Shown here piece after piece: positions 44,100-59,640 of a DNA stretch of 64,000 nucleotides. The notes beneath the pieces were generated by a model, which saw only the letters and a program-made list of their open reading frames with translations, did not search any database and had not been told where the DNA came from. Both the position numbers and the translations under genes were made by a program. The DNA comes from Vesta saturnalis (lineage: Eukaryota; Arthropoda; Insecta; Coleoptera; Lampyridae), in assembly GCA_036346205.1 (NCBI GenBank), contig JARFJB010001978.1, forward strand, positions 352,001 through 416,000. Direction: 5' to 3'. Within the stretch, counting starts at the first letter, position 1, and every line of letters begins with the position of its first letter.

Positions 44100-47005
44100 T
44101 TCAAATTATGCACTCATTTAAAGGTGGTAGGCATGTATGCTCCATGCCAGCTGGGGGTACCACCACCCTTACCATGGGCTCCTTAATATTGAGGTCTCCG
44201 ATTTTCTGAGCTCACTAAGGGCTGCCGGTTACCTTTTCCTTCATCCTTAATTTATTATCATCCTTATTCTTCCTTCTCGCCCTCACTGTCTTCTTATCGG
44301 ATTAAAAGTCCCAAATTAAAAATAAGATGGCTGTTGTTTCTAGGGTAATAAATGTCGGACGTAAAATCCTGCCCCATTCGGATGTCCGGGAGGGCAGGGC
44401 CCAAGCGACCACGGTCATCGAAAGTATCAACTTTCTGATTCACTACTGCAACATCCGCGGTATCAGGTCTAATCTTAATGCTATTCACCAACATCTTGAA
44501 CAATTGTACAACCTGATATTTTGTTTCTATCTGAAACACAAGTCTCCTCTGAAAGCGCCGAGTCACCCGACTTGCAATTTCCTCAATACCACTTCACTCT
44601 AACTTTCGATATAAAGAGGCGTATGTGCCTACATCAAGGACATAATTTCTTGCAAGAGGGTTTCTTCCTTAGAAAATAAAAATTTTGACGTGATTTGGTT
44701 TAAACATTCTGGTCCTAACTTTGTGAAATTCTACTGTTGCATTAATAGGTCTTCTAATGACAGCAACTTTCAAGACTTCTTCGATTACCTTAGTATGAAA
44801 GTTTTCTCAGTTTCCATCTTGCGATATCTCAATTGTAGGCGATTTCAATGTTCATAACTCTAATTGGCTTCAGTTTTCATCTACTACAAATCCTACTGGT
44901 CATAGTACAGAAACATTTGCTATTTCATGTCATCCCACACAAATGATTTCCATACTCCACATCTTCTAGATCTCTTTCTTACATCAAACCCTCTTGTTTA
45001 TAAAACTTCCGTTCTTTCGCCTTTAGGTCTTTCCGACCATTGTCTAATAGAAATCACTTCTACTGTACCTAATTCCACTGTTGTTCGCAAAACCGATAGA
45101 AACTTGTGGTGTTTTAAGTCAGCTCGATGGAGTGATTTACGGATTTCTTTGCAACCTTTCCATGGCGTGAATATTGTTTTAAGTCGTCCTCTTCTTCGGA
45201 CATCGCTCTTTCAGTATCTGAAGTCATCCTCATGGGAATGGAGTTATACATTCCCAAAAACAATACCGATAGGTCATTCACGTTCCCAACCCTGGTTCAA
45301 TAAGGCTGTGCTGATGCAATATCTTTAAAAATAAATATTACATTAAATGGAAATCTAATAAATCGGTCGACAGTCATGTAGAATACGTTGGTGCTAGAAA
45401 TATCTGCAAAAGTGACATCACTAAAACTAAAAAGTTGTTCGAACAACGAAAATGCAATGAACTAGCTACATCTCCTTTAGGCAGCCGTAAATTTTGGTCT
45501 TTAGCTAAAGCCATTAGTAAAACTTTGGAACATCTTCATTTCCCCTCACATCTATTGACGGATCGGTAGTTATTGATTCTGTAGACAAAGCCAATGTTTT
45601 TGTGGATTTGTTTGCATCAAACTCGTGTCTCAATGATTCTGGAAAAATGTGCCACTAGTCAACTCTTCTTCATACGCTATGAAACCAATTAATGTTCGAT
45701 ACAAGCTCTTGGAATCGATCATCAGTAGGCTTGATCTCAATAAGGAGACTGGCCCAGACGGTATCCCAGCTATTGTCTTAAAGAAATGTTCCCCCGAACT
45801 AGTACCGGTCCTATCTAAGCTCTATACGATCTCTACGTCTTCTGGGGAATTCCCTTCATCATGGAAGTTAGCAAATGTTCAACCTATTCCCAAAAAGGCG
45901 ATAAGACCGATCCTCAAACTACCGACCAATTGCCATCACTTCCATTTTGTCTAAAATCATGGAAAAAGCCATCAATCAGCAACTGCTCACGTTCCTTAAA
46001 CTAACAAACTCCTTAGTGACCACCAATATGAGTTTAGGCAAAGTCGTTCAACAGGTGATCTTCTTTCATATGTGACCCAAGTTTGGAACAATACAGTAGA
46101 CCAGTCCGGTGAAACAGTTGTAGTCGCTTTAGATATCTCAAAGGCATTTGACCAACTCACCTCGTTTGGGTTAAATGATACGCTCATCAACTGGGTTTTA
46201 GTTTCCTTGAAATAAAGACGAATACGTGTCGTAGTTGATGGCTTTTTCAAGAAGTTAGCATTAACGCGGGCGTACCACAGGGATCCGTTATAGCGCCTAA
46301 TTTTCTGCTGTACATAAATGACTTATTTCTTCAACAACTAACCCCATCCATTGCTTTGCTGACGATAGCACTCTTCACTGTAGTTCATCTCAGTCTACTC
46401 ATAGTGATAATCCACCTTCTATGTCAAATCAATAAATTAAAGCTGAAATGGCAAATTCAATCAACAAAGACATTCAACGTATTCTCAAATGGGAAGCAAT
46501 AATCATTTCTTGTTGTAAGTATGAATGGCTCAGTTCTTAAGTTTTCAGACTCTATTACTCTGTGGGTATGACTATATCTTCAAATCTTTCATGGGTTGAC
46601 CATCTTCTGTCAGCTACCAAAACAGCTGCTCGTAAAATAGGCTTTTGTACAGATCTAAGCAGTACTTTACCTCTCGACAACTCCTTCTGTTATAAGGCCC
46701 AAATTCGGCCTCATCTGGAATATAATTCTCACCTCTGGGTTAGTGCACAATACGCTCTCGATATCGTTGATCGTATTCAAAAGAGAGCGATTAGGCTTAT
46801 AAATGACCGTCTTAACTTCTCACATACAGTCCCTTGAGCATAGAAGGATGGTTTCAGTTCTTTCTTTGTATTATCGTTATTACAACGGCTATTGTGCTGC
46901 TGAATTATATTCTTTGATACCATCTCGGCTATCTTTGCGAGAAACACTCGGTTCGCTCATTCACATCATCAAGATTAACTTTTTAATGGCGGTAACACAA
47001 TAGGT
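44100..47005 (+). pseudogene. jockey-like non-LTR retrotransposon (LINE), broken
   Basis: A C/T-rich leader (44100-44320) is followed by an endonuclease. Its start is IHYCNIRGIRSNLNAIHQHL (near 44438), GDFNVHNSNW lies near 44839-44870, LDLFLTSNP near 44960, and GLSDHCLIEI (45028-45057) holds the catalytic SDH. The reverse transcriptase reads RLDLNKETGPDGIPAIVL (45729-45782), LSKLYTISTSSGEFPSSWKL, VVALDISKAFD (46119-46151) with the first Asp, INAGVPQGSVIAP (46258-46296) and FADDSTL (46355-46375) with the catalytic pair. The 3' part has YKAQIRPHLEYNSHLW and RIQKRAIRLIND. Frameshifts and stops throughout. It lies just past the Hk stop codon, same strand. Clade assignment is from motif resemblance. 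Confidence 0.85.
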
Positions 47006-47079
47006 AAACTTTTTTACCACCTTGTAGTTAAGTCAACCTAAGCGAAATCATTTGTGCTTCCAACTTTTTTCCTTTCTGT

Positions 47080-50000
47080 GGAAAGAATGGGTTTCTCCCC
47101 AATTTTTTTCATGTCCCATTTTTAAATATCCTTAGGGTGGTTTGGAAACATTTCGTTCAAGTAAGTTACTTTTGCCTTTCCAAAAATCATGGTTAGCAAA
47201 TTACCGATTTTGAATACCCACAAGGACCCATTTTCTGCGTTAAATAATCAAAATCCAAAATAATATAATTCATTTTTTAAAAAATATGGTTTTCTGAATT
47301 GTCGTGGGCCATATTTTGCCCACTTTTTTATTTTATTGATTTTGGTAAAACAAAAAAAACGGAATAATATTTATTCAAGAAAGTATTTCAAAAATTAATT
47401 AATGAACACAAACTGATATTTACTGTTCACTGTAATAAATATAAAATGTTTAGTGGTAAACACAAATGATCTTTATCTAAACTGTTTACAAACTATGGTT
47501 GATATTTCACAATAAGAGGTTACTTATTTTTCTTCATATCCGATAAACGCCTTATTTCTACGGGCCTTTTTACCAATGACCTTTTAACATATTAGATCAA
47601 TGCTTTCTAACACATAGCTTTATTAGTTTTCTTCAAATCTTTAAATAAAGTCACAATGAAATTACGCTTTATCCGGCTTTTTATTTGACTATTAACTTTT
47701 AGTGGTTTTACGTGGTGGACAAGCACAAGTAACGCTGAAATCAACAAGATGAAGCAAGTCAGATAACTGAGGTTGAATTTTTCAATTTAATGTACAGAAA
47801 TTATCCTATACATGTGTTTGAAGATTCTTAAAGTTACAAGGGTGCAAAGCGTGTTTGTGAAAACTCTAGAAGTCAAGACATTTCCTATGGAAAAACCACT
47901 ATAAAATTAAATTAAATGGACGTAATTGTCGATTTGAAAAACATATCTGAACGCCATTTCTTAGGTATAAGAAACAATGGCCCAAAATTTCGGTATCTGT
48001 TAATCAATATAACCAGTAGATACTCAAACATTAAATAAATTTCGAAATTAGGTCAGTGCGATGTGATCGTATGCAATATACTGAAAACAAATAAAATGTT
48101 TTAAACCGTAATAATGCTTAAAAGTAAGTATCTAATAGACTTTTACTATTTGATGACACAACTCATACTTAGTCATACTGCCTTTATGCCATCATAGCCA
48201 GGTAGTTATAGTTTTATTTCATAATTAATCTTGTATCTTAATGATCAATGCACTACTGAATCATTATACGCAGCAACGATATTACATTTTGAGCTCATTT
48301 GTATCACATTGTAGATTGTTCACCAGTTCACTAAAGAACATATTCAGAATTTTTCAAAATGATTGAATAACGATCGTTTTTTAACTGATAATAACTTCAG
48401 TTTCTTAGAAATGGTTCTTAAAAATTAGTACCATTCCATGCCATTTACTTTTGATGTTAACTTTGTTGATCTTGTACACAATACTTTCAACTTACTTATT
48501 ACGAGCTTAGTAATATGTAGCAACCTAGGATTAATTGTTTTTGAACTCTTTATACTGTTTGTAAAGAATAGGGCAATTTATCTATGTGTCAATTTTAGAA
48601 ATATGCTTAGGTGCTCTTAAGAGAAATTGCAAAGCATGTTCGAATAACGTAAATTAAGGATTATTGCCTTATCTAAAACCATAGGATTATTCAAATAACA
48701 TTATCGTTTTGTCAGTTTGCTAAACGAATTCGCTAAAGCTATTCTTAGGTTCTGGAAAACTTGATATAATTCCATAATTGCAATTCAATAAGTCCGTTAC
48801 TCAAATCACCTTAACTTTCGTCAAGCTGTAACAGTCTTTTATGGTAGCAATTATGGTTCATATTTATGTAATAACAGAAAGTACCAGAATTGAATCTGAA
48901 TTTTGAGTAATGAACAGACTCGCAAACGCTTTCAACTAATACAGATGCCAGAGTCATTATAACTGTAGGTATTTCTTGTTCTTGTGAATAGATCATGAGC
49001 GACACCTGCAAGTGCTTTAACAAGAACGATAGTACATTTCAAACCTCATTTGATATTAACCGCACTTGAATTACTAAGAACTTTCTAAATTTTTCAAAAT
49101 ATCGTAACAATAACGATTAGTTTTGGTGCGACCTATTCATAACTTGTTTTCCAGTTACTGTATGACTCTACACGATAGATTATACCCAAGTAACTGCATT
49201 TCTTTTGAATGTTACTTACAATGGCTTTCAATACAAGTACTGGTATAACTTCCTTCTATACCGACCTTTGTTAATTCCTAAGCAGTAATCAGTTTGTGCT
49301 TCAATTTATCGATTCTGTAGTGAAAGATGGTTTCTAATTTCTTCAGTCGCTTTTTAAAGATGCCTTAAGAACTGGTCAGAATTAGCATTTCTGTCAACTA
49401 GTTGAAGCTTAAAACATCGTTCAGAAATTACTTCTGTTTTGTGAATAGTACATACAAGATTTTTGCAGTAAAATAATTAACAATCACATAAAAACATTAA
49501 ATTGCATTTTCAAAATAGTTGAAATTGTGCCTATATCCTGATTGTCGTGGGCCAAATTATCTGCACACATTTTATTAGGCTATTAGACTTTAAATTTCTG
49601 GTAGAGTACAGGCTATTGATAGACACGAGAACGTAATATAATTGTTAATAAAGTACTTACAATTCAATTCCAGATCATAGATGTATTAACTCGTAATTTA
49701 ATGTTACTGTGAATCATATAATAATGTTTAGATGTAAGACACGAAAGATGGCTTTATCTGAACAGCGCTGTTATCAGAACTGTGGTCTAATCACTATAGT
49801 ATAAGTTATGTCATCTAATTTAATTTCATGATACTATGCTTATACATATTACAATGCACCTATCTTGTAACATGGAAATTATGACTCAATGTATGCTAGA
49901 AATCTATTAGATTTTCGAGTTACTAATATTAAATATCACGAAGATCAAAGCTTTATCCGCTTTTAATCGATAATAGGAGTCATCAGTTTCGTAGCACAAT

Positions 50001-51560
50001 AACGCTAATAGTAAAAGATGAAGCATGCATACCATGAGTTGACTAGCCAAAAGATACCCTAGAAAATCACTTTGTGTGAGTATTCACTGACAATAGCAGT
50101 TTGTGAATATTTCGTAAATAAAGCACTCAATTTTGCAAACAGTCCGATTCAAAAGAAATAGTGTAAATCTTCAGTCGCCATGAAGACAATCACTATTGAA
50201 CCTTTTTAAGATAGTCAAAATTTCTGACTAGTAACAAAGTTGAAACTAGCGAGTAACCTATACAGGATCATCTTACTACTAATTCATTTAGAAGAGTTGC
50301 ATCGTGCAATGTAAATCGATAAAAAATTAAACTTTTAATACGTAAAAATCGCTTAAAGTGTTAAAGAACTGGTACAACAACTATAGTAACTTGTATGGCC
50401 ACAGACCTTCATTTGTTTAGATATTATCATTCTTAGCATATTACAATGACTCGTATTTTGATAAATTTCTGAAATAGTTGAGCTCCTATTGTAGCGCACC
50501 TTGTCACCTCCCAGTTATAGAAAATTTCACGTCAGAATTATGAATAACCGACATGTTCTGTAAAGATAAAACATATCAGTTAATAGAATGCGTTTTAGAC
50601 CACAGTAGGAATTGGCTTCATCTAATTTAGGATGTTATCTAAAACAATGTTTTCGATTCTTATTCAAAGAAAGAGACTGAGATTGCAATTAGTTCATACA
50701 GCTTTATAGATTTGACAACTTAATATTTAGAATACAATCTTAATTTTGCAAACACATAAATGAACATTATTAAATCTTAGTTTTCAAACATATTAAATGT
50801 TTCTGACGTTTCAGGGGTTCAACTAGAAAATTCTTGAAAATACTCACCTATACAGTAGAGGATCTGAAAACCGTACCATCTCCGCGCTTAATTGCTGAAA
50901 CGAGTTATTACAAAGTTCTTCTATTCGGCAGATTTGTTGTTATAAAAATGTAAAAGTAACTTTTTACGAAAATGACGGATGTTCTCGCACGGGCGACATT
51001 ACAATCCGATAGGAATGCGTCGAGCACACTATTCTTAAAGATACTCATTAAATTAACAGCAAATTTGCAAAACATTTTAATAATGCGTGACCCAGTTCAA
51101 TTAGTTGAAAATGGACTATTCTGAAGGTCTCAAATGTACGTATTGTTCTAGGTTTTATAAATTATTGCAAATAAGAAAAATCAATTTCTGGCTCTTCCAA
51201 ATAAATTAACAACTGTATGAAATGAATGCTAATAAAATTAGAACTTACAATGGACTTAACCAACAAAATTCTTAACAAAACATATTACGACAATGTTGTA
51301 GTACTTAAGTATAAAATGTCGGCTAAAATTTCAAAGTTCTTGAGATCGGCACATTGCTCAAACGATCATAATACTTACATGTTTTAAATGTCAGATTTCT
51401 GTATACAACTCGATGAAAACTACTCGCATAGAATAAATCTAGTGAGCCCAATTACACGTAGTGAACGGTGGCAATCCCTAGTATAAGAGATAATTACAAT
51501 TTAATACAGTTTTAAAGTACATGCTGAGGACGTACTTAAGAAATGGAAATGACTTTGCTG
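47080..51560. repeat. strongly diverged tandem repeat, period ~2.24 kb
   Basis: 'attgtcgtgggcca' at about 47306 recurs at about 49542. By eye, collinear similarity continues on both sides: 'ggtttct…aattt.tt.a.tc.c.ttttta' (47090 and 49328), 'aatgtttag.tgtaa..cac..a.gat..ctttatct.aac' (about 47448 and 49728), 'gctttatccg.ttttt' (about 47668 and 49950), 'gagctc.t.ttgta.c.cac.ttgt' (48291 and 50480). Divergence is high (perhaps a third of positions) with indels. No coding capacity was seen. Confidence 0.55.
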
Positions 51561-53868
51561 AAGTATTACTATCTTTGGTTATAATTTATTTTAAGTAGTA
51601 ATTTTCTGAAATCATGAGTCTTGGAGCTTTAATTCTACTTAATTTAGGCATACAATGTATAAATCCTGAAGCATTATGTGGATTTGAAAACCTTAAGGAT
51701 TCACACAATATTAACGTCGATTTCAAATATTAAATGTGTCTGTGTTTTCGAAAGACAGAGACATGCATGTTAACATATAATGTTGACATAATTCCAATCG
51801 ACCCTACATATTACTTCTACCAATTCTGGGTATCATACGTATCGAAATCATTTACTGTCAAAATTCGGACCGTAACAGTTCAAGAGTATGACAGCTTGCT
51901 TTGCGATACTATTATTCACAATTCTTATTCTTGTTGATTGTCTGAATGCAAGTCTACCTTTTGCGACTTTCAGTCTATCGAAATTTAAGTAATTATAACA
52001 AAATCGTTTATCTTTAAAACATCATAAGTGCGGACGATAAGCTGTTGCTTCACAAAGTTTAAAGGTGTACTGTATTTCGTATTATACACAAACAGAACAT
52101 TTCGATACACATAATTTGACCTAAATGTCAAGATCTAAAACTCAATCAAAATTAACTGGCAATGTTTGTTCTTTACAAATCAACTTGCAATGTATGTATA
52201 CAAGATGAAAATGCTTGTTAATCAATAGAGTATTCAAAATTCTACGATTAAAATAAATATTCAATAATGCGACACTCGATCCCTTCCATTAAAAAAATTG
52301 CTAATAACGTTTAAGTGTAACAGATTGCACATAGCAAATAGACGTAGTTACAAAGGTACTTAAATGTCCAGCTGTATACTATTTGAATTGTTCATAGTAA
52401 ATAACAGTTTGAGTAATTCTCCAATTTACTCGAAACCCAATGAAGCCTTACTGGATTTTACCAAATTAACTTCAAAGATGCGGCATTTGTTAATACTAAT
52501 GTCTGTAAATGTTTGAAGACTGGCGACATGTTAATATAAAATAATTGTTTATCTTAATCGACATCATGCCTACCGCTATTGAAATAATTTCCATCATTAC
52601 ACATGTGTCCAAGGTATATTAGTCATAAGCTTGGTTTCAAAACATTCGGAAGTACTGAAATCCAATACTTTTACGTACTACTTCTAATTTATTTGTAAGT
52701 CAATTGTCGAAACATAATTTGTCGTTAATTATGCTAGCTTGTTACCATAAATATGGCATAGGAACTGAGCCACTTCAAACTTTGTAAGATTCAAAAGTTC
52801 CATGATTGTGATTTTCGACAAACTTACGGTCATCTTTTTTTGCTTGAAGATGAATTTTTCTGAAATATTACCACAATTCCACTGAAGGATCATTTCGATT
52901 CAGAAATGTTCTAGAGGTTGAAAGCAAACTTAATTTTCCTAAAGTCCTATGTTTGTTATGTAATAAATCTAGTTTCAGTTAACAATGTTTATATTAATAA
53001 CGTATCTATTAAATGTTTGTAATTGTAACTTTTGTTTAGATATGTATATACAAAACTATAGAAACAATAAGATCTAAAACCAATGCAAAATTACGCTATT
53101 TGTTTACGATTCCTAATTCACTTGTTACATTGGTTAAAGCATCGTTTACTAAATTACATTAACTTTAATGTTCAAATACGATGCAACATAATGTTGCATT
53201 GTTAAGTATTATGTTAAAAGGATTAGCAAATAGCCTGATCTTCCAAATTGTATGTAAAAAAGTTTATTTTCCAAAATGACGGATATCTGTTGTTTACAAA
53301 TTAGTTAATATGGTACTGTTAAGCTCGACTGTATATATTATAATGTCTTAAGAAAACACATTGACAATCATTCTATTCTTAACATTCCTTTATTACCTTA
53401 GTATTTTACAAAAGATCGAAGTACTTAATATTATCAAATTTGCAAGTGTAACATTTCTACATGAATATTGTGATAATTAAAATGACACCACTTGGCCCTA
53501 TCAGATCCAAGGAACGAGCAACATTACTGTCCAATTGGAAGTAAGAAATTCACTTTTAAGTCTATTCAACTTACGGTAATCTTTTGCATATGAATGTATT
53601 ATTTATTACAGAACTACTGATTAGGTCCATGTTGTAATTGTGACAAAAATTCAATTTTCTAAAGGTGTTCTATTAGTTAATAGATAGTAAATAATCAGCT
53701 TTATTCAAATATCTATTGAATGTTTAATTGAACTTTGTCATATGTTACCATAAGACAGATACAAATTTGGCAACCGACATCCAAGGCGACACTAAATACG
53801 ACACCGTAGCAGCTCGCATTCAGAATTATAACTTTATGTTTAATTGAAGTATATGTTCATATGTTATA
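51561..53868. other. non-coding, no gene recognised
   Basis: Same base texture as the preceding diverged repeat, so a further decayed unit is possible but could not be aligned by eye. The ORF at 51734-51937 is unrecognised. Confidence 0.45.
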
Positions 53869-53896
53869 GTATATATATATATATATACATATATAC
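53869..53896. repeat. (TA)n microsatellite
   Basis: TA units with one CA interruption. Confidence 0.85.
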
Positions 53897-54039
53897 CTGA
53901 TCATTATACTTACACATCGATTCGTTACTATTAGCAAAACAACAAGAACTTGAATCACGACTTGATACTCATCACACAACTTGATCATAACAAATACTTA
54001 GATCATCACTCACAATTTGACATGCAACCCACTCTTGAC

Positions 54040-56400
54040 ATTGTGACACAAATAAACACACACACACACTTCACACCTACACTCACACAAACATTATGTA
54101 CAATATTATGAAATCACAATTAATTATCTACGGACCACACCTAACATCATATGACACACTAGTCTTACTCCACACACACTATTCGTCACCACAACAATCA
54201 CTATCAAACACTTCACATCTACACATACCGTATCACATTTGACTGACTCGTATTTAATCACTACACTACACACTCACATCACTCACACACTCACACACAT
54301 CACACACTCACACACACACTCACACTCACACACACATCACACTCAATCACACTACTCACACACTCACACTCATACACTCATACATAATCACTCACACACT
54401 CACACACTCACACTCACACTCACACACTCACACACACTCACACTCACACACTCACACTCACACATCACACACTCACACACCACACTCACACACTCACACA
54501 CTCACACACACACTCACACTCACACCACACTCACACACTCACACACTCACACACTCACCACTCACACACTCACACACCACACACCACACACTCACACTCA
54601 CACACTCACACTCACACACTCACACACTCACACCACACACACACCACACACTCACACACTCACACTACTCACACACTCACACACACACACTCACACACTC
54701 ACACACACTCCACACTCACACACACCACACACTACACACTCACACCTCACACACTCACACTCACACATCACACACTCACACCACCTACACTCACACACTC
54801 TCACACACTCACACACACCACACACTCACACTCACATTCACACACTCACACACTCACACACTCCACACACTCACACTCACACACTCACACACTCACACAC
54901 TCACACACTCACACACTCACACTCACACTCACACACTCACCTCACACACTCACACACTCACACACCACACACTCACACTCACACACTCACACACTCACAC
55001 ACTCACACACACTACACTCACACACTCACACACTCACACTCACACACCTCCATCACACTCACACACTCACACATCACACACACTCACACACTCACACACT
55101 CACACTACACTCACACCCACACACTCACACACTCACACCACTCACACACTCACACACACACACTCACACACTCACACCTCACTCACACACATCACACACA
55201 CCTCACACACCTCACACTCACACACACTCACACACTCACACACTCACACCTCACACTACCTCACACACTCACACACTCACACACTCACACACTCACACAC
55301 ACCACACACACACTCACCTCACACTCACACACTCACACCTCACACACTCACACCTCACACTCACACCACACTCCCACACTCACCACACCCTCACACACTC
55401 ACACTCACACCTCACACTCACACACTCACACCACACACATCACACACTCACACACTCACTCACACTCACACACACACACTCACACACTCACACACCTCAC
55501 ACACTCACACACACATCACACTCACACTACACACACTCACACACCTCACACACTCACACACTCACACACTACACACACTCACACACTCACACACTCACAC
55601 ACACCTCACACACTCACACACCACACACTCACACTCCACACACACTCACACACACTCACACACTCACACATCACACTCACACACCACACACACACCCACA
55701 CACACTCACACACTCACACTCACACACTCACACACACACTCACACTCACACACTCACACACTCACACTACACTCACACACCTCCCACACTCACACACTCA
55801 CACACTCACACACTCACTACACACTCACACACACACACTCACACACTCACACTCTCACACTCACACTCACACATTCACACACACTCACACACCTACACAT
55901 AATCACACACTCGCACAGACACACTCACACTCACACACACTCATACACACTCACACTCACTCACACACTCACACACCCACACACTCACATGCTCCACACT
56001 CACACACTCACACTCACACACTCTCACACACTCACACACCTCATCACTCACACACTCACACACTCACACCTCACACCACACACACTCACTCACACCTCAC
56101 ACTCACACACTCACACTCACACACTCCACACTCACACTCACACTCACACACTCCACACTCACACTCACACACACACTCACACCACACTCACACACTCACA
56201 CCTCACACACTCACACTCACTCACTCACACACTCACACTCACACTCACTCACACCACACCTCACACACTCCACACACTCACACACACACTCACACACTCA
56301 CACCTCACACACTCACACACTCACACACTCAGACACTCACACACTCATACACTTGTGCACCCACATACCCACGCACTCACACGCGCACGCACGCGCAGTA
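54040..56400. repeat. 2.3-kb (CACACT)n-type simple-sequence array
   Basis: Tandem ACACTC/CACACT units with CACT, CACC and CA variants, degenerate at 54040-54270 and again at 56340-56400 (CGCACGCGC). It is not the insect telomere repeat (TTAGG)n. The 720-codon ORF at 54239-56401 (Thr/His/Ser/Leu only) and the 140-codon ORF at 55989-56411 are consequences of the repeat lacking stop codons in these frames. They have no domain. Confidence 0.95.
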
Positions 56401-56410
56401 GTGTACGATA

Positions 56411-59400
56411 AAATGTAGAGTTAACCCATACCTCTAAAACACAACTAAGTTTACCTAATTATTGCTAATACATTTCCGCTTTATGTTTAAATCGGTTTAA
56501 AACAATTTAAAATTATTACTTGGTAGTAGGTATATCGTGAAATTGTTCAAAAATAGTGTAGTTGCCTCAGTCTAAACGAATTTGCCACGAAATTCCTAGC
56601 ACTTTGTTCAAAACGTGTTTACCACAAACGCTTAGAGAATTCTGAATAGTTCGAACACCATATATCTCGGTCTTTCGTAAGAGCCTAGTTCATAGTATGC
56701 GGATTCTAGGTATGACTTTTTACCTATCTCGACAAATTAGCAAATCTACCTTATGGCGATCAATATGTAGATTTGGAATAAATCGTCAAATCAAAAGTTT
56801 CCGCGAACCGTACGTACACGGGCAGCAACAGGTAAAGGCACAAAAATCAACGTATTGCTTTCAAATGAAAAAACATACCTAAGTGTCGTCACAACTTGCA
56901 CTGGATTATCTCGAATAACTCCATCCGAGAAGCTGAGACCGTACAGTCTGTTTTGTGCATGAACCGAGTGGGGATGTTCACAACTATACAGTTTTGCGAT
57001 TTTATGATGAATAGAATAGCAAATTATCTCAACTTTTTACATTAATTGTACTTGCCGATGACTACACTTTGGCTCACTAGTACTGTTAATAAAAAATGGC
57101 CGTATGTCGTCTAGGCACTATTCAGACTTGATGAATGTGTCGACGGGTGTTGTTGGATATCAAATCAATGCTTGTAATAAACCCCCGTCAAGGTAACTGG
57201 ATTTCTCCTCAATGCAATCGGCTCCAGGAGAACTGAAATCATGTATCAATATAAAACTTCAAGTACGTATGGTTTTGGAGTCCGTTCTCAGCGAAAATTT
57301 GTCGTCGAATGTAGATTTAGTCATAATAAAAAAAAGTCGATTGCACAACCTTCTATACATACACATGTTGTTACACGATCAAACCGCACTAGGCGTCATG
57401 AAGGCTTACCAAGCTAACAAGTTGTCAAGCTAACTACAGCGGAAATGGTTGGGTTCGATATAAGACGTAAAATAGTTGAAATTTAGTTTCAAACACTTTA
57501 CACTTGCCGTAAAACAACAAATAACAACATTTACCCGTAAAAATTGTCTCTAGGTGCCACCAAAATCTGAAATAAATAGTTCTAGGCGAGTTGTGAAGTT
57601 AATCCTACCTTACTGTAGAAGATAGAATTGTAGCCTACTCATTCAATAATACACTATTCAAGTTCAAACATTCATTTCTTGCAATTCCTTCCACTTTAAA
57701 GGAGTACATTAAATTTCGTCACAGTAAGCTTGATAAATCTATCATAATCCCAGAACAACAAACATACACGTCAATTCAGTTTTGAAAATCTTCAAGTTCA
57801 GTTAACATTTAAAATAATACTACAAACCTCAATAAGATTTTGAAACATACACGTTTGCGTAAACTTATTGGTTACACCTGATATTCATAAGATCAGAGTA
57901 ATGCGACGTTATCTGCATAATCTAATTTCCTCGCGTACATAAACTAATATGAATTCTGAAATAAATAAATATCTTTCAATTTGGAAAATAATAATTCGAT
58001 CTACTAATTTTTAACCACAAAAACATTAATTGTACTTAAAAATTGAAGAACGTAACGACCTGTGCGTCATTTATGAATCACATATTTTTAAAATACCAGC
58101 TGCAATTCTTTATATTTAAAATGTACTTAAACGTTGCAAGTGTGAATCGTATTTTAAATCTGAAACTTTACCTGATAAATAAATCGTAACCAGTATTGTG
58201 TACTGGACGAACTTAAAACTGCAAATTTAATTTTTTCAGATCAATCATTTAGCCAAAATGTCAAAGGTTTGATTATAGCTGTAATCCTTATGTAGCTTCA
58301 CATATATTAATGTAATCTAATAATATAATATTGTTTCTCTTTAAAACTTTAAACTGTAAAAGGTCCATCACAGTTTAAACAAAGGAATAACTTAACTAAT
58401 CGAACTGTATTAACCAATTTTGCAAAACATTGACATATATATGCGCTTTCGTAAAGCAATACATACAAAAAACAAATTTTATAGATTAAAATCCTTAAAT
58501 CGTATAATCTCAAATAAATAACAACAGGTAATGGTGATTGATTATCCTTAATGCCTGAGTAAAATTTACAATATAAACAACGACATCTTTAAAGATATTC
58601 AACTTCTACTATTCAAATATTTCCAATTAGTCTTGCTATACATAAACTGTAGTCCCATCTCCGGTGTAATCGTATCCAATGTTGATTTGCTTTAATTAAT
58701 CCTGAGTATATATGTACACTCGTCACTAATAACCGGTATAAATATTTACGTTGATTGGCTGTCGCACTATTCGCTTGAAGAAATTGACCAATTTGATTTA
58801 CTGAATACTCTTCTAAAAATGTTGGTCACATATATATTTTAACTACATGATCACTAAATTCTTAAACACTATAAACGGCCGATTAAGTGCAGTTAATAAC
58901 TCAGAAACATTTACCTCGGTGTTACTAATGTGCAATACTGTTTAATTAATTAAGCTTAACATAATTTTATTTAGTTAGACAAAGGATGGTTACAAGTTTC
59001 TTTTCGATCGCAAGTTTAATACACAATACTTTCTTTAATACAATGATTGGTGTTTATTACAAATCTGTTTACACTTCTTAAATTTTGAAAAAACTCAATA
59101 GCAATTTCTTCAATTCATTAACCATTTCATTTGTAAATCTTTACACACTTCATCCCAAAAGGGTTTTGGGACTACGGCACTTATTAAATAAAAACTCAGC
59201 ACATATCGTTACAAAATACTGGCGCAAACCACCTTCTTATATATAATTCTGATCCTGCGTGCCTCCATGTTCTATGCCACTCTTCCTTATGTAGCATCAG
59301 GCATCGATACTGCAAAACGTCATTATATTATTGCTCAAACTAAAGCAGCCTATCCCAGAGGAGCAGAAAACGGCAGCGCTTGAGACCAATCTATCAGCCG

Positions 59401-59640
59401 TCTTGAAGTTTTATGAAAATTTCTATAATTGTTAGAAACATTTCGTATTCATATTTACTTCATAACATTCAAACCTGGATTCAACTTTTTATAAAAGTCC
59501 CACATGTGTGCAATTTAGTAAATCCAACACCAATTGTCCCTAGACATGCATAAAGATGTTGATTTTTAGGTTTCACAATATTCCATGTATTGCTTTTTGC
59601 TATCTCGTGTGATAACATTGTTAATGTTCTGATAAGAACT
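56411..59640. other. non-coding, no gene recognised
   Basis: Uniform AT-rich sequence with two unrecognised short ORFs (56697-56882, 57212-57433). No TIRs, RNA genes or microsatellites were seen. Confidence 0.5.

Noticed and set aside
54239..56401. 720-codon ORF rich in His, Thr, Ser and Leu
   Set aside because: It is the translation of a CACACT simple repeat that lacks stop codons; no domain, start context or complexity.
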